Source: Burkholderia latens (GTDB lineage Bacteria; Pseudomonadota; Gammaproteobacteria; Burkholderiales; Burkholderiaceae). Taken from it: a stretch of DNA of 64,000 nt. Below, piece after piece: positions 41,632 to 52,923 of the stretch (position 1 is the first letter of the stretch; every line of letters begins with the position of its first letter). A model generated the notes under the pieces. It did not search any database and was not told where the DNA came from. It saw nothing but the letters and a program-made list of their open reading frames with translations. Position numbers and translations under genes: made by a program. Where the stretch lies: NCBI RefSeq assembly GCF_902499045.1, contig NZ_CABVPL010000019.1, positions 1-64,000 of the forward strand. Reading direction: 5' to 3'.

Positions 41632-42714
41632 TCAGGCGTCGCGCCGCTCGAAGTCCTTCATGTACTCGACGAGCGCTTGCACGCCCTCGAGCGGCACCGC
41701 GTTGTAGATCGACGCCCGCATGCCGCCGACGGACTTGTGGCCCTTCAGCTGCAGCAGCCCGCGCGCCTTTGCGCCGGCAAGGAAGTCTTCATTGCGCGTT
41801 TCGTCGGCCAGGAAAAACGGCACGTTCATGCGCGAACGCACCGCGGGCTCGACCTTGTTCAGATAGAAGCTGCTCGCATCGATCGTGTCGTAGAGCAGCT
41901 TCGCCTTTTCGATATTGCGCGCCTCGATCGCGTCGAGACCGCCCTGCCGCTTCAGCCACTGGAACACGAGGCCGGCGATGTAGATCGCGTAGGTGGGCGG
42001 CGTGTTGTACAGCGAGTTGTTCTCGGCAACGGTTTTCCATTCGAACGCGGACGGGCAGATCGACAGCGCGCGATCGAGCAGATCCTCGCGCACGATCACG
42101 ACCGTCACACCGGCCATCCCGATGTTCTTCTGCGCGCCGCCGAACAGCACGCCGTACTTCGCGACGTCCATCGGGCGCGACAGGATGTGCGACGAGACAT
42201 CCGCGACCAGCGGCACGTCGCCGAGGTCGGGAATCTCGAACGTCTCGACGCCGTCGATCGTCTCGTTCGTGCACAGATGCACGTAGGCCGGATCGTCCGA
42301 CAGTTGCCATTCTTCACGGGCCGGCGCGCGCGTGAAGCCGTCGGCCGTTTTGCCGGACGCGGCCAGATGCGGCGTGCCGTACTTCTTCGCTTCGTTGAAC
42401 GACTTCTGCGACCACGAGCCCGTCACGACGAAATCGGCGGTCTTGCGCGCACCGAGCAGGTTCATCGGCACGATCGCGTTTTCGGCGATGCCGCCGCCCT
42501 GCAGGAACAGGATCCGGTGGCTGGCCGGCACGTCGAGCAGTTCGCGCAGGTCGGCCAGCGCCGCCTCGTGGATCGACATGAATTCCTTGCCGCGATGGCT
42601 CATCTCCATCACGCTCATGCCGCTGCCGTGCCAGTCGAGCATTTCGTCAGCGGCCTGCCGCAGCACTTCCTCGGGGAGCGCCGCCGGGCCGGCGGAGAAA
42701 TTAAAGACGCGCAT
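41632..42714 (-). CDS. serC: Phosphoserine aminotransferase
   Basis: PLP enzyme of serine and pyridoxal phosphate synthesis. 360 residues: [18 protein letters not shown] at the start, and the PLP lysine in [13 protein letters not shown] near residue 198. The start at 42714 is chosen because the 30-residue upstream extension is not conserved. First gene of the run of metabolic genes to ihfB. Confidence 0.96.
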   Translation of the reverse strand: MRVFNFSAGPAALPEEVLRQAADEMLDWHGSGMSVMEMSHRGKEFMSIHEAALADLRELLDVPASHRILFLQGGGIAENAIVPMNLLGARKTADFVVTGSWSQKSFNEAKKYGTPHLAASGKTADGFTRAPAREEWQLSDDPAYVHLCTNETIDGVETFEIPDLGDVPLVADVSSHILSRPMDVAKYGVLFGGAQKNIGMAGVTVVIVREDLLDRALSICPSAFEWKTVAENNSLYNTPPTYAIYIAGLVFQWLKRQGGLDAIEARNIEKAKLLYDTIDASSFYLNKVEPAVRSRMNVPFFLADETRNEDFLAGAKARGLLQLKGHKSVGGMRASIYNAVPLEGVQALVEYMKDFERRDA

Positions 42715-42876
42715 CGTGAAAAACCTCGGGAGGGACGCGGCCGGCTTGCCGCCGGCAGAAAGAACCGCGCCAGAAAAGGAATGGCCGCTTGCGCTCGCGC
42801 GCAAACGGCCATTATCGCACTGTCATCAGGCTCCCGCCAAACCCGGCCGAACGGCCGGGCGGCGTGCCCGGACGGC

Positions 42877-43479
42877 TTACTTGCCCGGCTTGACTGCCGC
42901 GACTTCCTTGTCAGCCTGCGCGCGCGTTGCCTGGATCGCTTGCGGCATGTACTTCTGCATCAGGCCGTTGACCACGTCGCGGCCGACCTGATCCTGAACC
43001 TGGATGAACTTGCGGCCCGTCGGGCTCTTGTAGAACGTCGTCAGATCCTTGATCTCCGACGTGCTGTAGTACTTCGCGTACGCGTCGTACTGAGCCGACA
43101 TCGCGTCGTTCTGGAACTGCTGCGTGCCGAACACCTTGCCCGCGCCGTCGACCAGCTTCGGCACCGCGTTCTTCTGCAGCGTCGGCACCGCAGCCTGCTT
43201 CTGCTTGTCGTTCAGCGACTTGTTTTCCGACAGCGCGTCCGACAGGATTGCCGGCACGAGCTGCTTTGCCTGCATCTCGGCGCTGTTGCCGATCGCCGAC
43301 ACGAGCTTCGGCGCGTCGATCGCGTCGAGCAGATCCTTGATCGCCGCCTTCTTGTCGGCGTCGATCGGCGCAGCTGCTGCCGTTGCGGCCGGTGCGGAAT
43401 TCGACAGCGCTTGCGCCATCGCGAACGTCGGCACCAGTGCAGCCAGCAGAACCAGTTGCTTGAATTGCTTTTGCATCAT
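42877..43479 (-). CDS. DUF2059 domain protein, secreted
   Basis: A 200-residue periplasmic protein with a signal peptide (QLVLLAALVPTFAMAQA, cleavage near 24) and a DUF2059 domain in the C-terminal half (YYSTSEIKDLTTFYKSPTGRKFIQ). Function unknown. Two tandem ATG codons (43479 and 43476) follow a GAGGGAG site; either could start. It lies between serC and gyrA on the same strand. Confidence 0.85.
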   Translation of the reverse strand: MMQKQFKQLVLLAALVPTFAMAQALSNSAPAATAAAAPIDADKKAAIKDLLDAIDAPKLVSAIGNSAEMQAKQLVPAILSDALSENKSLNDKQKQAAVPTLQKNAVPKLVDGAGKVFGTQQFQNDAMSAQYDAYAKYYSTSEIKDLTTFYKSPTGRKFIQVQDQVGRDVVNGLMQKYMPQAIQATRAQADKEVAAVKPGK

Positions 43480-43558
43480 CACTCCCTCTTGGAAATATGA
43501 ATGGTTGCTCGCCGACCGCGGCGCTTTACGCCCGCGGCGGCTCGAGTCTCATCCGTTC

Positions 43559-46162
<2,604 letters not shown>

Positions 46163-46698
46163 GTATCCGTATCGTTTCGGAGCGAAGACGGCGAACGCCT
46201 TTCGCGTGGGCGCTGCATGCGCAACGCAACGCGAGATTCTAACATGCGCCCATCAGCCGCCAATTCGCCGCCCCCTCTATATGTAAACAGCAAAAACCGT
46301 GGCCGCCGCGGCGGCCCCCGAATCGATCGCGATCGCGCCCTCCGAGGCGGCGCCGACGCCCGCACGAATCCGGTGCACACACACGCGTAAACATTTGCGG
46401 CCTTTGCCGCAATTTCGCGGACACACTCTTGACAATCTCTAAAAGTTGCGGCAGGCCGGTGTTGCGCATGCACCACAAAGTTGAAGCGATCTTGGGGTGG
46501 GGAGGATTTTTTTTCGTAGGAAGGGAACGATATGGCAAAATGCCAACGCACTGAAAGTTAGACGCTGCTCGAAGTCTACACAGAGCGGTGCCGCGTTTTT
46601 TGTGCCGCACCAATGTTATACTTCGAGCAATGTATGACTTGTCACCGTCAACAGGCTCGCAGTAAACCTGCGGTAATCTCAATTTCGAGAGGAGAAAT
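46163..46698. other. Intergenic region between gyrA and the OmpA-family gene
   Basis: 536 bases hold two opposite promoters. A perfect 9-bp inverted repeat, TGCTCGAAG at 46566-46574 and CTTCGAGCA at 46621-46629, flanks a TTATAC-type -10 candidate of the OmpA gene. A run of eight T residues lies near 46506-46515. I find no RNA gene or ORF with support. Confidence 0.45.
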
Positions 46699-47367
46699 AT
46701 GAATAAACTTTCAAAGCTCGCGTTCATTGCAGCTACCGCAGTTATGGCTGCATCCGCTTCGGCACAGTCGGTGCCGGCGTCGCGTCAAGCCGTCAATGAC
46801 AACTGGGTGAACGGCACGGGCGAATGGGTGTGGATGAACGGCACGAACGAGCTCTGCTGGCGCGATGCGTTCTGGACGCCGGCCACCGCCAACGCGAAGT
46901 GCGATGGCGCACTGGTCGCCCAGGCACCGCAGCCGCCGGTCGCTCCGGTTGCTCCGGCCATCAGCAGCCAGAAGATCACGTACCAAGCCGACGCGCTGTT
47001 CGACTTCGACAAGGCAACGCTCAAGCCGCTGGGCAAGCAGAAGCTGGACGAACTGGCTTCGAAGATCCAGGGCATGAACACGGAAGTGGTCGTCGCAACG
47101 GGCTACACGGACCGCATCGGTTCGGACAAGTACAACGACCGTCTGTCGCTGCGCCGTGCGCAAGCAGTCAAGTCGTATCTGGTCAGCAAGGGTGTCCCGG
47201 CCAACAAGATCTACACGGAAGGCAAGGGCAAGCGCAACCCGGTCACGACGGGCTGCAACCAGAAGAACCGCAAGCAACTGATCGCCTGCCTCGCACCGGA
47301 TCGCCGCGTGGAAGTCGAAGTGGTCGGTACGCAAGAAGTTCAGAAGACGACCGTTCCGGCACAGTAA
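46699..47367 (+). CDS. OmpA family outer-membrane protein
   Basis: A 222-residue protein: signal peptide with cleavage after SAQ near residue 23, a short region with ELCWRDAFWTPATANAKCDG (two Cys that may pair), a Pro/Ala linker, and a C-terminal OmpA peptidoglycan-binding domain (about 95-212) with the TGYTDRIGSDKYNDRLSLRRAQAVKSYLVSKGV signature. It lacks the eight-stranded barrel of E. coli OmpA. AGGAG is just before ATG. Confidence 0.93.
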   Translation: MNKLSKLAFIAATAVMAASASAQSVPASRQAVNDNWVNGTGEWVWMNGTNELCWRDAFWTPATANAKCDGALVAQAPQPPVAPVAPAISSQKITYQADALFDFDKATLKPLGKQKLDELASKIQGMNTEVVVATGYTDRIGSDKYNDRLSLRRAQAVKSYLVSKGVPANKIYTEGKGKRNPVTTGCNQKNRKQLIACLAPDRRVEVEVVGTQEVQKTTVPAQ

Positions 47368-47387
47368 GCCGCGGTTTTCGACTGCTT

Positions 47388-47416
47388 CAAAGCCCCGCTC
47401 CGGCGGGGCTTTTTCT
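47388..47416 (+). terminator. Terminator of the OmpA-family gene
   Basis: AGCCCCGC / GCGGGGCT stem with a short loop, then TTTTTCTTT. Confidence 0.93.
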
Positions 47417-47519
47417 TTGATGCCCGTCCGGGCGCTCGCTGGCCTCGTCGTCCGCCCGCTTATATACTCGGGGCTGACGTATCGATGCACCGCCCTCCTT
47501 CCGTAGCCCGTTTGCCGAC

Positions 47520-48218
47520 ATGACCAACGCCGATCCGCACGAACTCCAGAAATTCAGCGACCTCGCCCATCGGTGGTGGGACCCGAATGCCGAATTCAAA
47601 CCGCTGCACGACCTGAACCCGGTCCGGCTCGGCTGGATCGACTCGCATGCGCACCTCGCCGGCAAGCGCGCGCTCGACGTCGGCTGCGGCGGCGGCATCC
47701 TGTCCGAATCGATGGCCGGCCTCGGCGCGCAGGTGAAAGGCATCGACCTGTCGACCGAAGCGCTCGGCGTGGCCGACCTGCACAGCCTCGAAAGCGGGAT
47801 CACCGTCGACTACGAGGCGATCGCGGCCGAAGCGATTGCCGAACGCGAGCCGGGCACCTACGACGTCGTCACCTGCATGGAGATGCTCGAGCACGTGCCG
47901 TCGCCGGCCGGCATCGTGGCCGCGTGCGCGACGCTCGTGAAGCCGGGCGGCTGGGTGTTCTTCTCGACGCTGAACCGCAACCTGAAGTCCTACCTGTTCG
48001 CGGTAATCGGCGCCGAATACATCGCGCAGATGCTGCCGAAGGGCACGCACGACTACGCGCGTTTCATCCGCCCGTCGGAATTGGCGAGCTTCGTGCGCGG
48101 GACCGGTCTGCACATCGTCGAGATCAAGGGCATTACCTATCACCCGATCGGCAAGCGCTTCGCGCTGTCGAACGACACCGACATCAACTATCTCGTCGCG
48201 TGCCGCCGCGGCGCGTGA
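47520..48218 (+). CDS. ubiG: Bifunctional 3-demethylubiquinone / 2-polyprenyl-6-hydroxyphenol methyltransferase
   Basis: Two O-methylations in ubiquinone synthesis. The 232 residues have the SAM motif [16 protein letters not shown] at about 57-72 and the [13 protein letters not shown]-type start characteristic of UbiG. Followed 13 bases later by gph; the same order is known in E. coli neighbours, suggesting an operon. Confidence 0.95.
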   Translation: MTNADPHELQKFSDLAHRWWDPNAEFKPLHDLNPVRLGWIDSHAHLAGKRALDVGCGGGILSESMAGLGAQVKGIDLSTEALGVADLHSLESGITVDYEAIAAEAIAEREPGTYDVVTCMEMLEHVPSPAGIVAACATLVKPGGWVFFSTLNRNLKSYLFAVIGAEYIAQMLPKGTHDYARFIRPSELASFVRGTGLHIVEIKGITYHPIGKRFALSNDTDINYLVACRRGA

Positions 48219-48231
48219 CCTTCCGACCGGC

Positions 48232-48948
48232 ATGACGACTCCCCTTTCGACCGAGCGGGCCGCATTCGACGAGCCGCGCCTGCTGAACTGCGATGCGGTG
48301 CTGTTCGACCTCGACGGCACACTCGCCGACACGGCGCCCGATCTCGCCGCCGCCGTCAACAAGATGCAGCGCGTGCGCGGCCTGCCCGAAACGCCGCTCG
48401 ACGTGCTGCGGCCGCTCGCATCGGCCGGTGCGCGCGGCTTGCTCGGCGGCGCATTCGGCATCGATCCGCAATCGCCCGGCTACGACGCGATGCGTGACGA
48501 GTTCCTGATCAATTACGCGACCGACATCTGCGTGCACACGACGCTGTTCCCCGGCATCGGCGACGTGCTCGACGAACTCGATGCGCGCGGCGTGCGCTGG
48601 GGCATCGTCACGAACAAGGCGATGCGCCTCACCGCGCCGCTCGCCGACCTGCTCGGCCTGTCGTCGCGCGCCGCCTGTATCGTCGGGGGCGACACAACGC
48701 CGCACTCGAAGCCGCATCCGGCCCCGCTGCTGCATGCGGCCGCGCAGATGACGCTCGCGCCCGAGCGAATCGTCTACGTCGGCGACGACCTTCGCGACAT
48801 TCAGGCCGGGAGCGCCGCCGGGATGGCGACGGTCGCCGCCGCGTACGGCTACTGCGGCGACGGCGCCGCGCCGGCCGACTGGCAGGCTCAGCATCTCGTC
48901 GGCTCGACGCAGGAACTGCGCGAACTGCTGCGCGATGTTGGGCTATAA
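48232..48948 (+). CDS. gph: Phosphoglycolate phosphatase
   Basis: HAD-family phosphatase acting on 2-phosphoglycolate from DNA repair, possibly with other substrates. In 238 residues: motif I LFDLDGTLADTAPDLAA near residue 21, motif II GIVTNK, and motif III VYVGDDLRDI. The TAA stop (48946-48948) is part of the TATAAT box of the ssrA promoter, so the two genes are fused in sequence. Confidence 0.95.
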   Translation: MTTPLSTERAAFDEPRLLNCDAVLFDLDGTLADTAPDLAAAVNKMQRVRGLPETPLDVLRPLASAGARGLLGGAFGIDPQSPGYDAMRDEFLINYATDICVHTTLFPGIGDVLDELDARGVRWGIVTNKAMRLTAPLADLLGLSSRAACIVGGDTTPHSKPHPAPLLHAAAQMTLAPERIVYVGDDLRDIQAGSAAGMATVAAAYGYCGDGAAPADWQAQHLVGSTQELRELLRDVGL

Positions 48949-48949
48949 T
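48944..48949 (+). promoter_or_regulatory. -10 box of ssrA, overlapping the gph stop codon
   Basis: A perfect TATAAT lies 16 bases before the 5' end of mature tmRNA; a -35 match is not obvious. Confidence 0.7.
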
Positions 48950-48965
48950 GGTTGATCTTATCCGC

Positions 48966-49335
48966 GGGGGCGACCTGGTTTCGACAGGGGTTGTGAAGCG
49001 GCTAGGGCATGTCGAGGACCCGTCACCTCGTTAATCAATGGGAAAATCGTAACTGCAAACGACGATACGTTCGCACTGGCAGCCTAAGGGCCGCCGTCCT
49101 CTGCCTAGTTCACTGACGGGCTAGTGTCGCAAGACCGGTAGCAATACCGCCAGAGGTCATTTACGTCAGTTAAGCTCTGTCGGCGTCGCGACGCCAGGGT
49201 CGAAAATCCAGCGAATCGCCGTAGTGCAGCGTGTTCGTCCGCGTCGCTGCGGTTAAATCAAATGACTGAACTAAACATGTAGAACTAGTCGTGGAGCGCT
49301 TCTGGACGCGGGTTCGATTCCCGCCGCCTCCACCA
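48966..49335 (+). ncRNA. ssrA: Transfer-messenger RNA (tmRNA)
   Basis: Rescues stalled ribosomes with SmpB. The 5' end GGGGGCG pairs with 3' CGCCTCC (one G-U) and the tRNA-like end has GGTTCGATTCCC and CCA. The tag frame is at 49055-49087: resume codon GCA, then ANDDTFALAA and TAA. The length is about 370 nt. The 3' end is the attachment site for the integrated element that follows. Confidence 0.96.
49310..49335 (+). other. Probable attachment site (3' end of ssrA)
   Basis: The final bases of tmRNA, GGTTCGATTCCCGCCGCC and the CACCA end, remain intact, so tmRNA is kept functional after insertion. No second copy is found elsewhere in the window; the exact core length cannot be set without the other end. 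Confidence 0.55.
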
Positions 49336-49370
49336 AATACCCGCCAAACGTCTCCGACGTTTGACCACAG

Positions 49371-49403
49371 AACCCCGCCAAGCCTAGCTTCGCGGGGTTT
49401 TTT
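49371..49403 (+). terminator. Terminator of ssrA
   Basis: AACCCCGC / GCGGGGTT, with an inner AAGC / GCTT pair, then TTTTTT. It lies 36 bases beyond the tmRNA CCA end, within the integrated element. Confidence 0.9.
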
Positions 49404-49440
49404 ACTTCCAGCGTTTCCAAAGTTTGCCAATCGACAGCAA

Positions 49441-49499
49441 GGGGTACTTGGGGGTATTTTCAGGGGTATCGGACATACCCCCACGCGCAGATACCCCCA
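49441..49499 (+). repeat. Cluster of GGGGTAT-type repeats before the integrase
   Basis: Within 60 bases five short repeats appear: GGGGTA at 49441, GGGGTAT near 49451 and 49463, and the inverse ATACCCC near 49475 and 49491. They may be integrase arm sites or operators controlling its own gene. No second cluster is seen. Confidence 0.5.
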
Positions 49500-50740
49500 T
49501 GCCGCTTACCGACACGACCATCCGTAACACGAAGCCTGCTGAGAAGCCCATCAAGCTATTCGACGGCGGGGGCCTGTTTCTGCTCGTCACGCCGGCCGGC
49601 CAGCGCTACTGGCGCCTCAAGTACCGCGCCTCCGGCAAAGAGAAGTTGCTGGCACTTGGCGTCTACCCCGAGGTTACGCTCGCAGCTGCGCGCCGGAAGC
49701 GCGACGAGGCTCGAGAAAGACTGGCTGCCGGTATCGATCCGAGCGAGGCGAAGAAGGCGGAGAAACGGACAGTGCGCCTGAACGCCGAAAACTCGTTCGA
49801 GGCGGTGGCACGCGAATGGCACGCCAAGTACGCACCCACATGGTCGGAAAACCACGCTAGCCGTATCCTGCGTCGCCTAGAGGTCGACGCTTTCCCATGG
49901 ATCGGCGGCAAGCCCATCGCGGAGCTCGCGCCGCCAGACGTGCTTGATGCGCTGCGCCGAGTTGAAAAGCGCGGCGCGCTCGAGACGGCTCACCGCCTCC
50001 ATGCCAATATCAGTCAGGTGTGCCGGTATGCCGTGGCGACCGGACGAGCGCAGCGTGACGTAACGGCTGACCTCCGCGGCGCGCTGCCGCCGGTGCAGCA
50101 AGAGCACATGGCCGCGCTGACCGATCCGAAGCAGGTCGCCGAGTTGCTGCGCGCGATCGATAGCTACCAAGGCACCTTCCCAGTGATTTGCGCCCTCCGC
50201 CTCGCCCCGCTACTCTTCCAACGGCCTGGCGAACTGCGCGCCGCCCAGTGGGCCGAGATCGATCTCGACGCCGGGATCTGGGAGATCCCAAGCGATCGCA
50301 TGAAGCGCACCAAGCAAGGCAAGGCCTCAGGTGGCGCCCACATCGTGCCGCTGTCGTCGCAAGCGGTCACGGTGCTCCGCGAATTGCACGCTCTGACAGG
50401 AAATGGTCGCTTCCTGTTTCCAAGTGTTCGGACGAAGGATCGCCCCATGTCGGACAACACGATCAACGGCGCGTTGCGCCGATTGGGATACGACGGTGAC
50501 ACAATGACTGGGCATGGCTTCCGCGCGATGGCCCGCACGATCCTGGATGAAGTGCTGGGCTTACCGGCGGCAATCATCGAGGCGCAGCTCGCGCACGCCG
50601 TGAAAGACCCACTCGGGCGCGCATACAACCGCACCGCGCACCTGCCGCAACGTCGGGAGATGATGCAGCAGTGGGCCGACTACCTTGACCGCCTCAAGGC
50701 AGGAGCAGATGTCGTCGCGATCAATTCAGCCCGCGCGTAG
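49499..50740 (+). CDS. P4-type tyrosine integrase
   Basis: A 413-residue site-specific recombinase that would insert the element at ssrA. The N-terminal DUF4102 domain begins PLTDTTIRNTKPAEKPIKLFDGGGLFLLV. The catalytic residues are visible: Arg in LFQRPGELRAAQW, HGFRAMART, LAHAVKDPLGRAYNR with His and Tyr. Length is typical. The start at 49499 follows the repeat cluster; a longer frame from 49424 is not conserved. It reads away from ssrA. Confidence 0.95.
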   Translation: MPLTDTTIRNTKPAEKPIKLFDGGGLFLLVTPAGQRYWRLKYRASGKEKLLALGVYPEVTLAAARRKRDEARERLAAGIDPSEAKKAEKRTVRLNAENSFEAVAREWHAKYAPTWSENHASRILRRLEVDAFPWIGGKPIAELAPPDVLDALRRVEKRGALETAHRLHANISQVCRYAVATGRAQRDVTADLRGALPPVQQEHMAALTDPKQVAELLRAIDSYQGTFPVICALRLAPLLFQRPGELRAAQWAEIDLDAGIWEIPSDRMKRTKQGKASGGAHIVPLSSQAVTVLRELHALTGNGRFLFPSVRTKDRPMSDNTINGALRRLGYDGDTMTGHGFRAMARTILDEVLGLPAAIIEAQLAHAVKDPLGRAYNRTAHLPQRREMMQQWADYLDRLKAGADVVAINSARA

Positions 50741-51021
50741 CATCGAACTATCCGCGCAAGATTTCGCTCTCCGCAAACAAGCGTCGTGATTCGCTGCGGC
50801 AAAATTGGGTTCGATTTTTCGATCTTGAGTGTAGCAATTTGCTATAGTTCGATCACTGCGCTGGTCAAGCGGACCTTTCTGCTGAATTTTTCGAGGCGCG
50901 GATATCACCTGTGGATAACTGCCTTCGGCAGTTTTTTTCACGTCCAAATTTTGCCGTTCGCGCCGCCGCACTGCTTCTCAAGCAAGTTATCCACAGGCGC
51001 GATCGTGCCGAGGAACGAACT
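50741..51021. other. Intergenic region with two inverted DnaA-box matches and a hairpin
   Basis: AT-richer than the surroundings. TGTGGATAA at 50910-50918 and TTATCCACA at 50988-50996 are perfect DnaA-box matches in opposite orientation, each within a 13-base arm (CCTGTGGATAACT / AGTTATCCACAGG). Between them a terminator-like hairpin AACTGCC-TTC-GGCAGTT with a T-run ends at about 50937. An open frame of 79 codons (50786-51025) spans it, but lacks family resemblance. Confidence 0.6.
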
Positions 51022-51210
51022 ATGAAGGTTGTTGCCAGCAAAACAGATGGCAAGCTGCTCGCTCGACTTGCTGCAGCCGCAAAGAAGCCATTGACCCAGG
51101 CGGACATCGAACAGCAGCGTGTGTCTTTCGTCTACAGCGTCATGGGGCAGCGCGAAGGTATGACTCGCGCAAAGGTTGAGAATTTGCTGAAGCAGAACGC
51201 TGCCGTCTGA
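51022..51210 (+). CDS. Small putative antitoxin partner of the Fic protein
   Basis: A 62-residue, mostly helical protein. The part DIEQQRVSFVYSVMGQREGMTRAKVENLL resembles small proteins found upstream of Fic toxins. The inhibitory [S/T]xxxE[G/N] motif of VbhA is not clearly present; the closest is MGQREG, so the antitoxin role is inferred from position. Start ATG at 51022 has GAGGAACGA upstream. The stop is four bases from the Fic start, so translation is coupled. Confidence 0.65.
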   Translation: MKVVASKTDGKLLARLAAAAKKPLTQADIEQQRVSFVYSVMGQREGMTRAKVENLLKQNAAV

Positions 51211-51214
51211 AAAT

Positions 51215-51832
51215 ATGATCCTCTGGGAACTGGCTCAGAACGAGAGGAACAAGCAGTACACGCAGCTAGAAGTTGCCAACACCGCCCGCCAATTCTCCTT
51301 CCTGCTATCTCTGATAGAGGTGGCGACAGCCACGCGACAGGAATGGCTCTCCGAAAGAGTCATCAAGGCGCTGAACTACCATGCTATCGCCTGCCTGCAT
51401 GACTATGCAGGGGAGTACAGGCCATGCCTCGTCGAATTGGGGAAGGATGAAGACGACCATCGGCCTCCGATGCCTCATTCGGTGCCGGCGCAGATGGAGC
51501 ATTTCGTCCACTATATCAACTCAAAGTGGACCGAATTCGATGCACCCAAGCTGGCTGCCTTTGTTCTGTGGCGCCTTAACCACATTCACCCGTTCGTAAA
51601 TGGAAACGGTCGAACTGCGCGCGCCGCCGCTTACTTCGTGGCCTGTTTGAAGCTCGGTGGAGCCTTGCCAGGCAAGAAGACACTTCCTGAGTTGCTATGC
51701 GACAACAGGGACGAGTACGTAGCTGCACTAAAGGTGGCAGATCGCACGCAGCTCAAGAAGGCTCGCCCCGACGTTGGCCCTCTTGCAAGCCTCATCGGTC
51801 AATTGCTCGACGAGCAGATTAAGAGCGCCTAA
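51215..51832 (+). CDS. Fic family protein (putative AMP-transferase toxin)
   Basis: A 205-residue Fic protein. The catalytic loop HPFVNGNGRTAR at 125-136 matches HPFx(D/N)GNGRxxR exactly, so the catalytic His and the phosphate-binding loop are intact. A flap is seen near RPPMPHSVPAQMEHFV. Fic proteins transfer AMP (or other nucleotides) to a hydroxyl on a target; target unknown. The small partner gene is just upstream. No internal inhibitory helix with a (S/T)xxxE(G/N) motif is obvious. Lower GC than the core genome. Confidence 0.9.
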   Translation: MILWELAQNERNKQYTQLEVANTARQFSFLLSLIEVATATRQEWLSERVIKALNYHAIACLHDYAGEYRPCLVELGKDEDDHRPPMPHSVPAQMEHFVHYINSKWTEFDAPKLAAFVLWRLNHIHPFVNGNGRTARAAAYFVACLKLGGALPGKKTLPELLCDNRDEYVAALKVADRTQLKKARPDVGPLASLIGQLLDEQIKSA

Positions 51833-51958
51833 CGCAACGTCGTTAGTGACCGCGCTCCGTAGACAGTCGCGCGCCTCAGCGTCCGACGGGCAGCCCGCCC
51901 ACATTAGAAGGCGGCACCACGGAAGGACGATCCCCTGACCTTCGATCGGTAGTGCTCA

Positions 51959-52636
51959 ATGGCTGATTTCAACATCGCTCCTTTCCTAGCGCCTTCCGTC
52001 TCCATCGTTGCGATGTGTGTCTCCGCCTATTTCGCGTGGACGGCGATCAACGTCAACCGAAAAGATCGCGAAAGCAAGAACCATATGGAGCAGGCGGTTC
52101 TCGCGCTGGAGAACGCTTACGAAGCTCTGACCAACGATGGACGATCAATTACCCCTGTCGAATCCAACCGGCTCAACTGGCTGACGGCCGCGCGCCATAT
52201 CGAGTCGTACAAGGTGTTGAAGCAAGGCGTGACCGAGCGCTCGCACAAAGCCATGATTGAAGACACCGAGGAATACTGGCGCCATCGCTTCTACGTCGCG
52301 CTGGATATGTATCGTGTTCACGACGTCGGCTACTACGCGGAAAAGCAAGTTCCGAAGGCATCGGGGCTCGACGTCGGATCCCTAATCGTCGTATATGGAT
52401 TCGCCTCATGGCCTGACGATAAGGACGACATCCTGAACAAAGCCGACTTTGCCGGCATCGTGAACAGTCACGACATTCGACAAGGCAACATCGGGCTCAC
52501 CCAGTATCTCGAGCAATCAACTAAGTTCGCGCCCATATTCCAAGCTATTGACGAACGTCGCCGTACCGAGCTCGAAGCGGCTCGCGCAGAACGCGATCAG
52601 GCGTCGGCGTCCTCGACGGCGTCTGGCTCCTCGTAG
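51959..52636 (+). CDS. Membrane-anchored protein of unknown function
   Basis: A 225-residue protein. One hydrophobic helix at about residues 8-30 (FLAPSVSIVAMCVSAYFAWTAI) anchors it, followed by a charged cytoplasmic part with a likely helical end (RRRTELEAARAERD) and an Ala/Ser-rich tail. I do not recognise a domain. The start ATG is at 51959; no strong ribosome site. It follows the Fic gene after 126 bases on the same strand, in the integrated element. Confidence 0.6.
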   Translation: MADFNIAPFLAPSVSIVAMCVSAYFAWTAINVNRKDRESKNHMEQAVLALENAYEALTNDGRSITPVESNRLNWLTAARHIESYKVLKQGVTERSHKAMIEDTEEYWRHRFYVALDMYRVHDVGYYAEKQVPKASGLDVGSLIVVYGFASWPDDKDDILNKADFAGIVNSHDIRQGNIGLTQYLEQSTKFAPIFQAIDERRRTELEAARAERDQASASSTASGSS

Positions 52637-52653
52637 CAATGACGGCCAGCGAT

Positions 52654-52683
52654 CGCGTAGATAGATGTTTTATCGTCTACGCG
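52654..52683. terminator. Hairpin between convergent genes
   Basis: CGCGTAGA and TCTACGCG, a perfect 8-bp stem with a 14-base loop; no clear T-run. It lies between the plus-strand unknown and the minus-strand AlpA-like gene. Confidence 0.4.
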
Positions 52684-52713
52684 GGCTCGCAGTCATTGGA
52701 GTCAGTTCGCTCA

Positions 52714-52923
52714 TCACGCTCGATAGCCAAGCGGATCCGCCAACCAGCGATGCACCTCCTCATTCCGCCAGACGGTGCAGCGTTGGGTCAGCTGAATCGG
52801 CTGCGGCGCGCGGCCTTCGAGATAGCGCTTCCTCCATGTCTCCCGTGATACCCCAACGAACGGAGCAATCTGACTCCATCGCGAGATGCCATTGAGCGGC
52901 AACGTGGCCACGTGCTTATGCAT
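52714..52923 (-). CDS. AlpA-like helix-turn-helix regulator
   Basis: A 69-residue protein with a MerR/AlpA-type HTH (ISRWSQIAPFVGVSRETWRKRYLEGRAPQPIQL) and the NEEVHRWLADPLGYRA end. AlpA proteins in P4-like elements activate integrase or excision. GGAGG is just before ATG at 52923. The first eight bases overlap the end of the minus-strand recombinase gene, so they are co-translated. A related but distinct protein is at 62554. Confidence 0.82.
   Translation of the reverse strand: MHKHVATLPLNGISRWSQIAPFVGVSRETWRKRYLEGRAPQPIQLTQRCTVWRNEEVHRWLADPLGYRA

Noticed and set aside
46495-46520. T-run near 46506 as a terminator
   Set aside because: There is no stable stem before the run on either strand.
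50786-51025. Open frame of 79 codons before the Fic partner
   Set aside because: It spans the DnaA boxes and hairpin, and the sequence has no family look; regulatory DNA is more likely.
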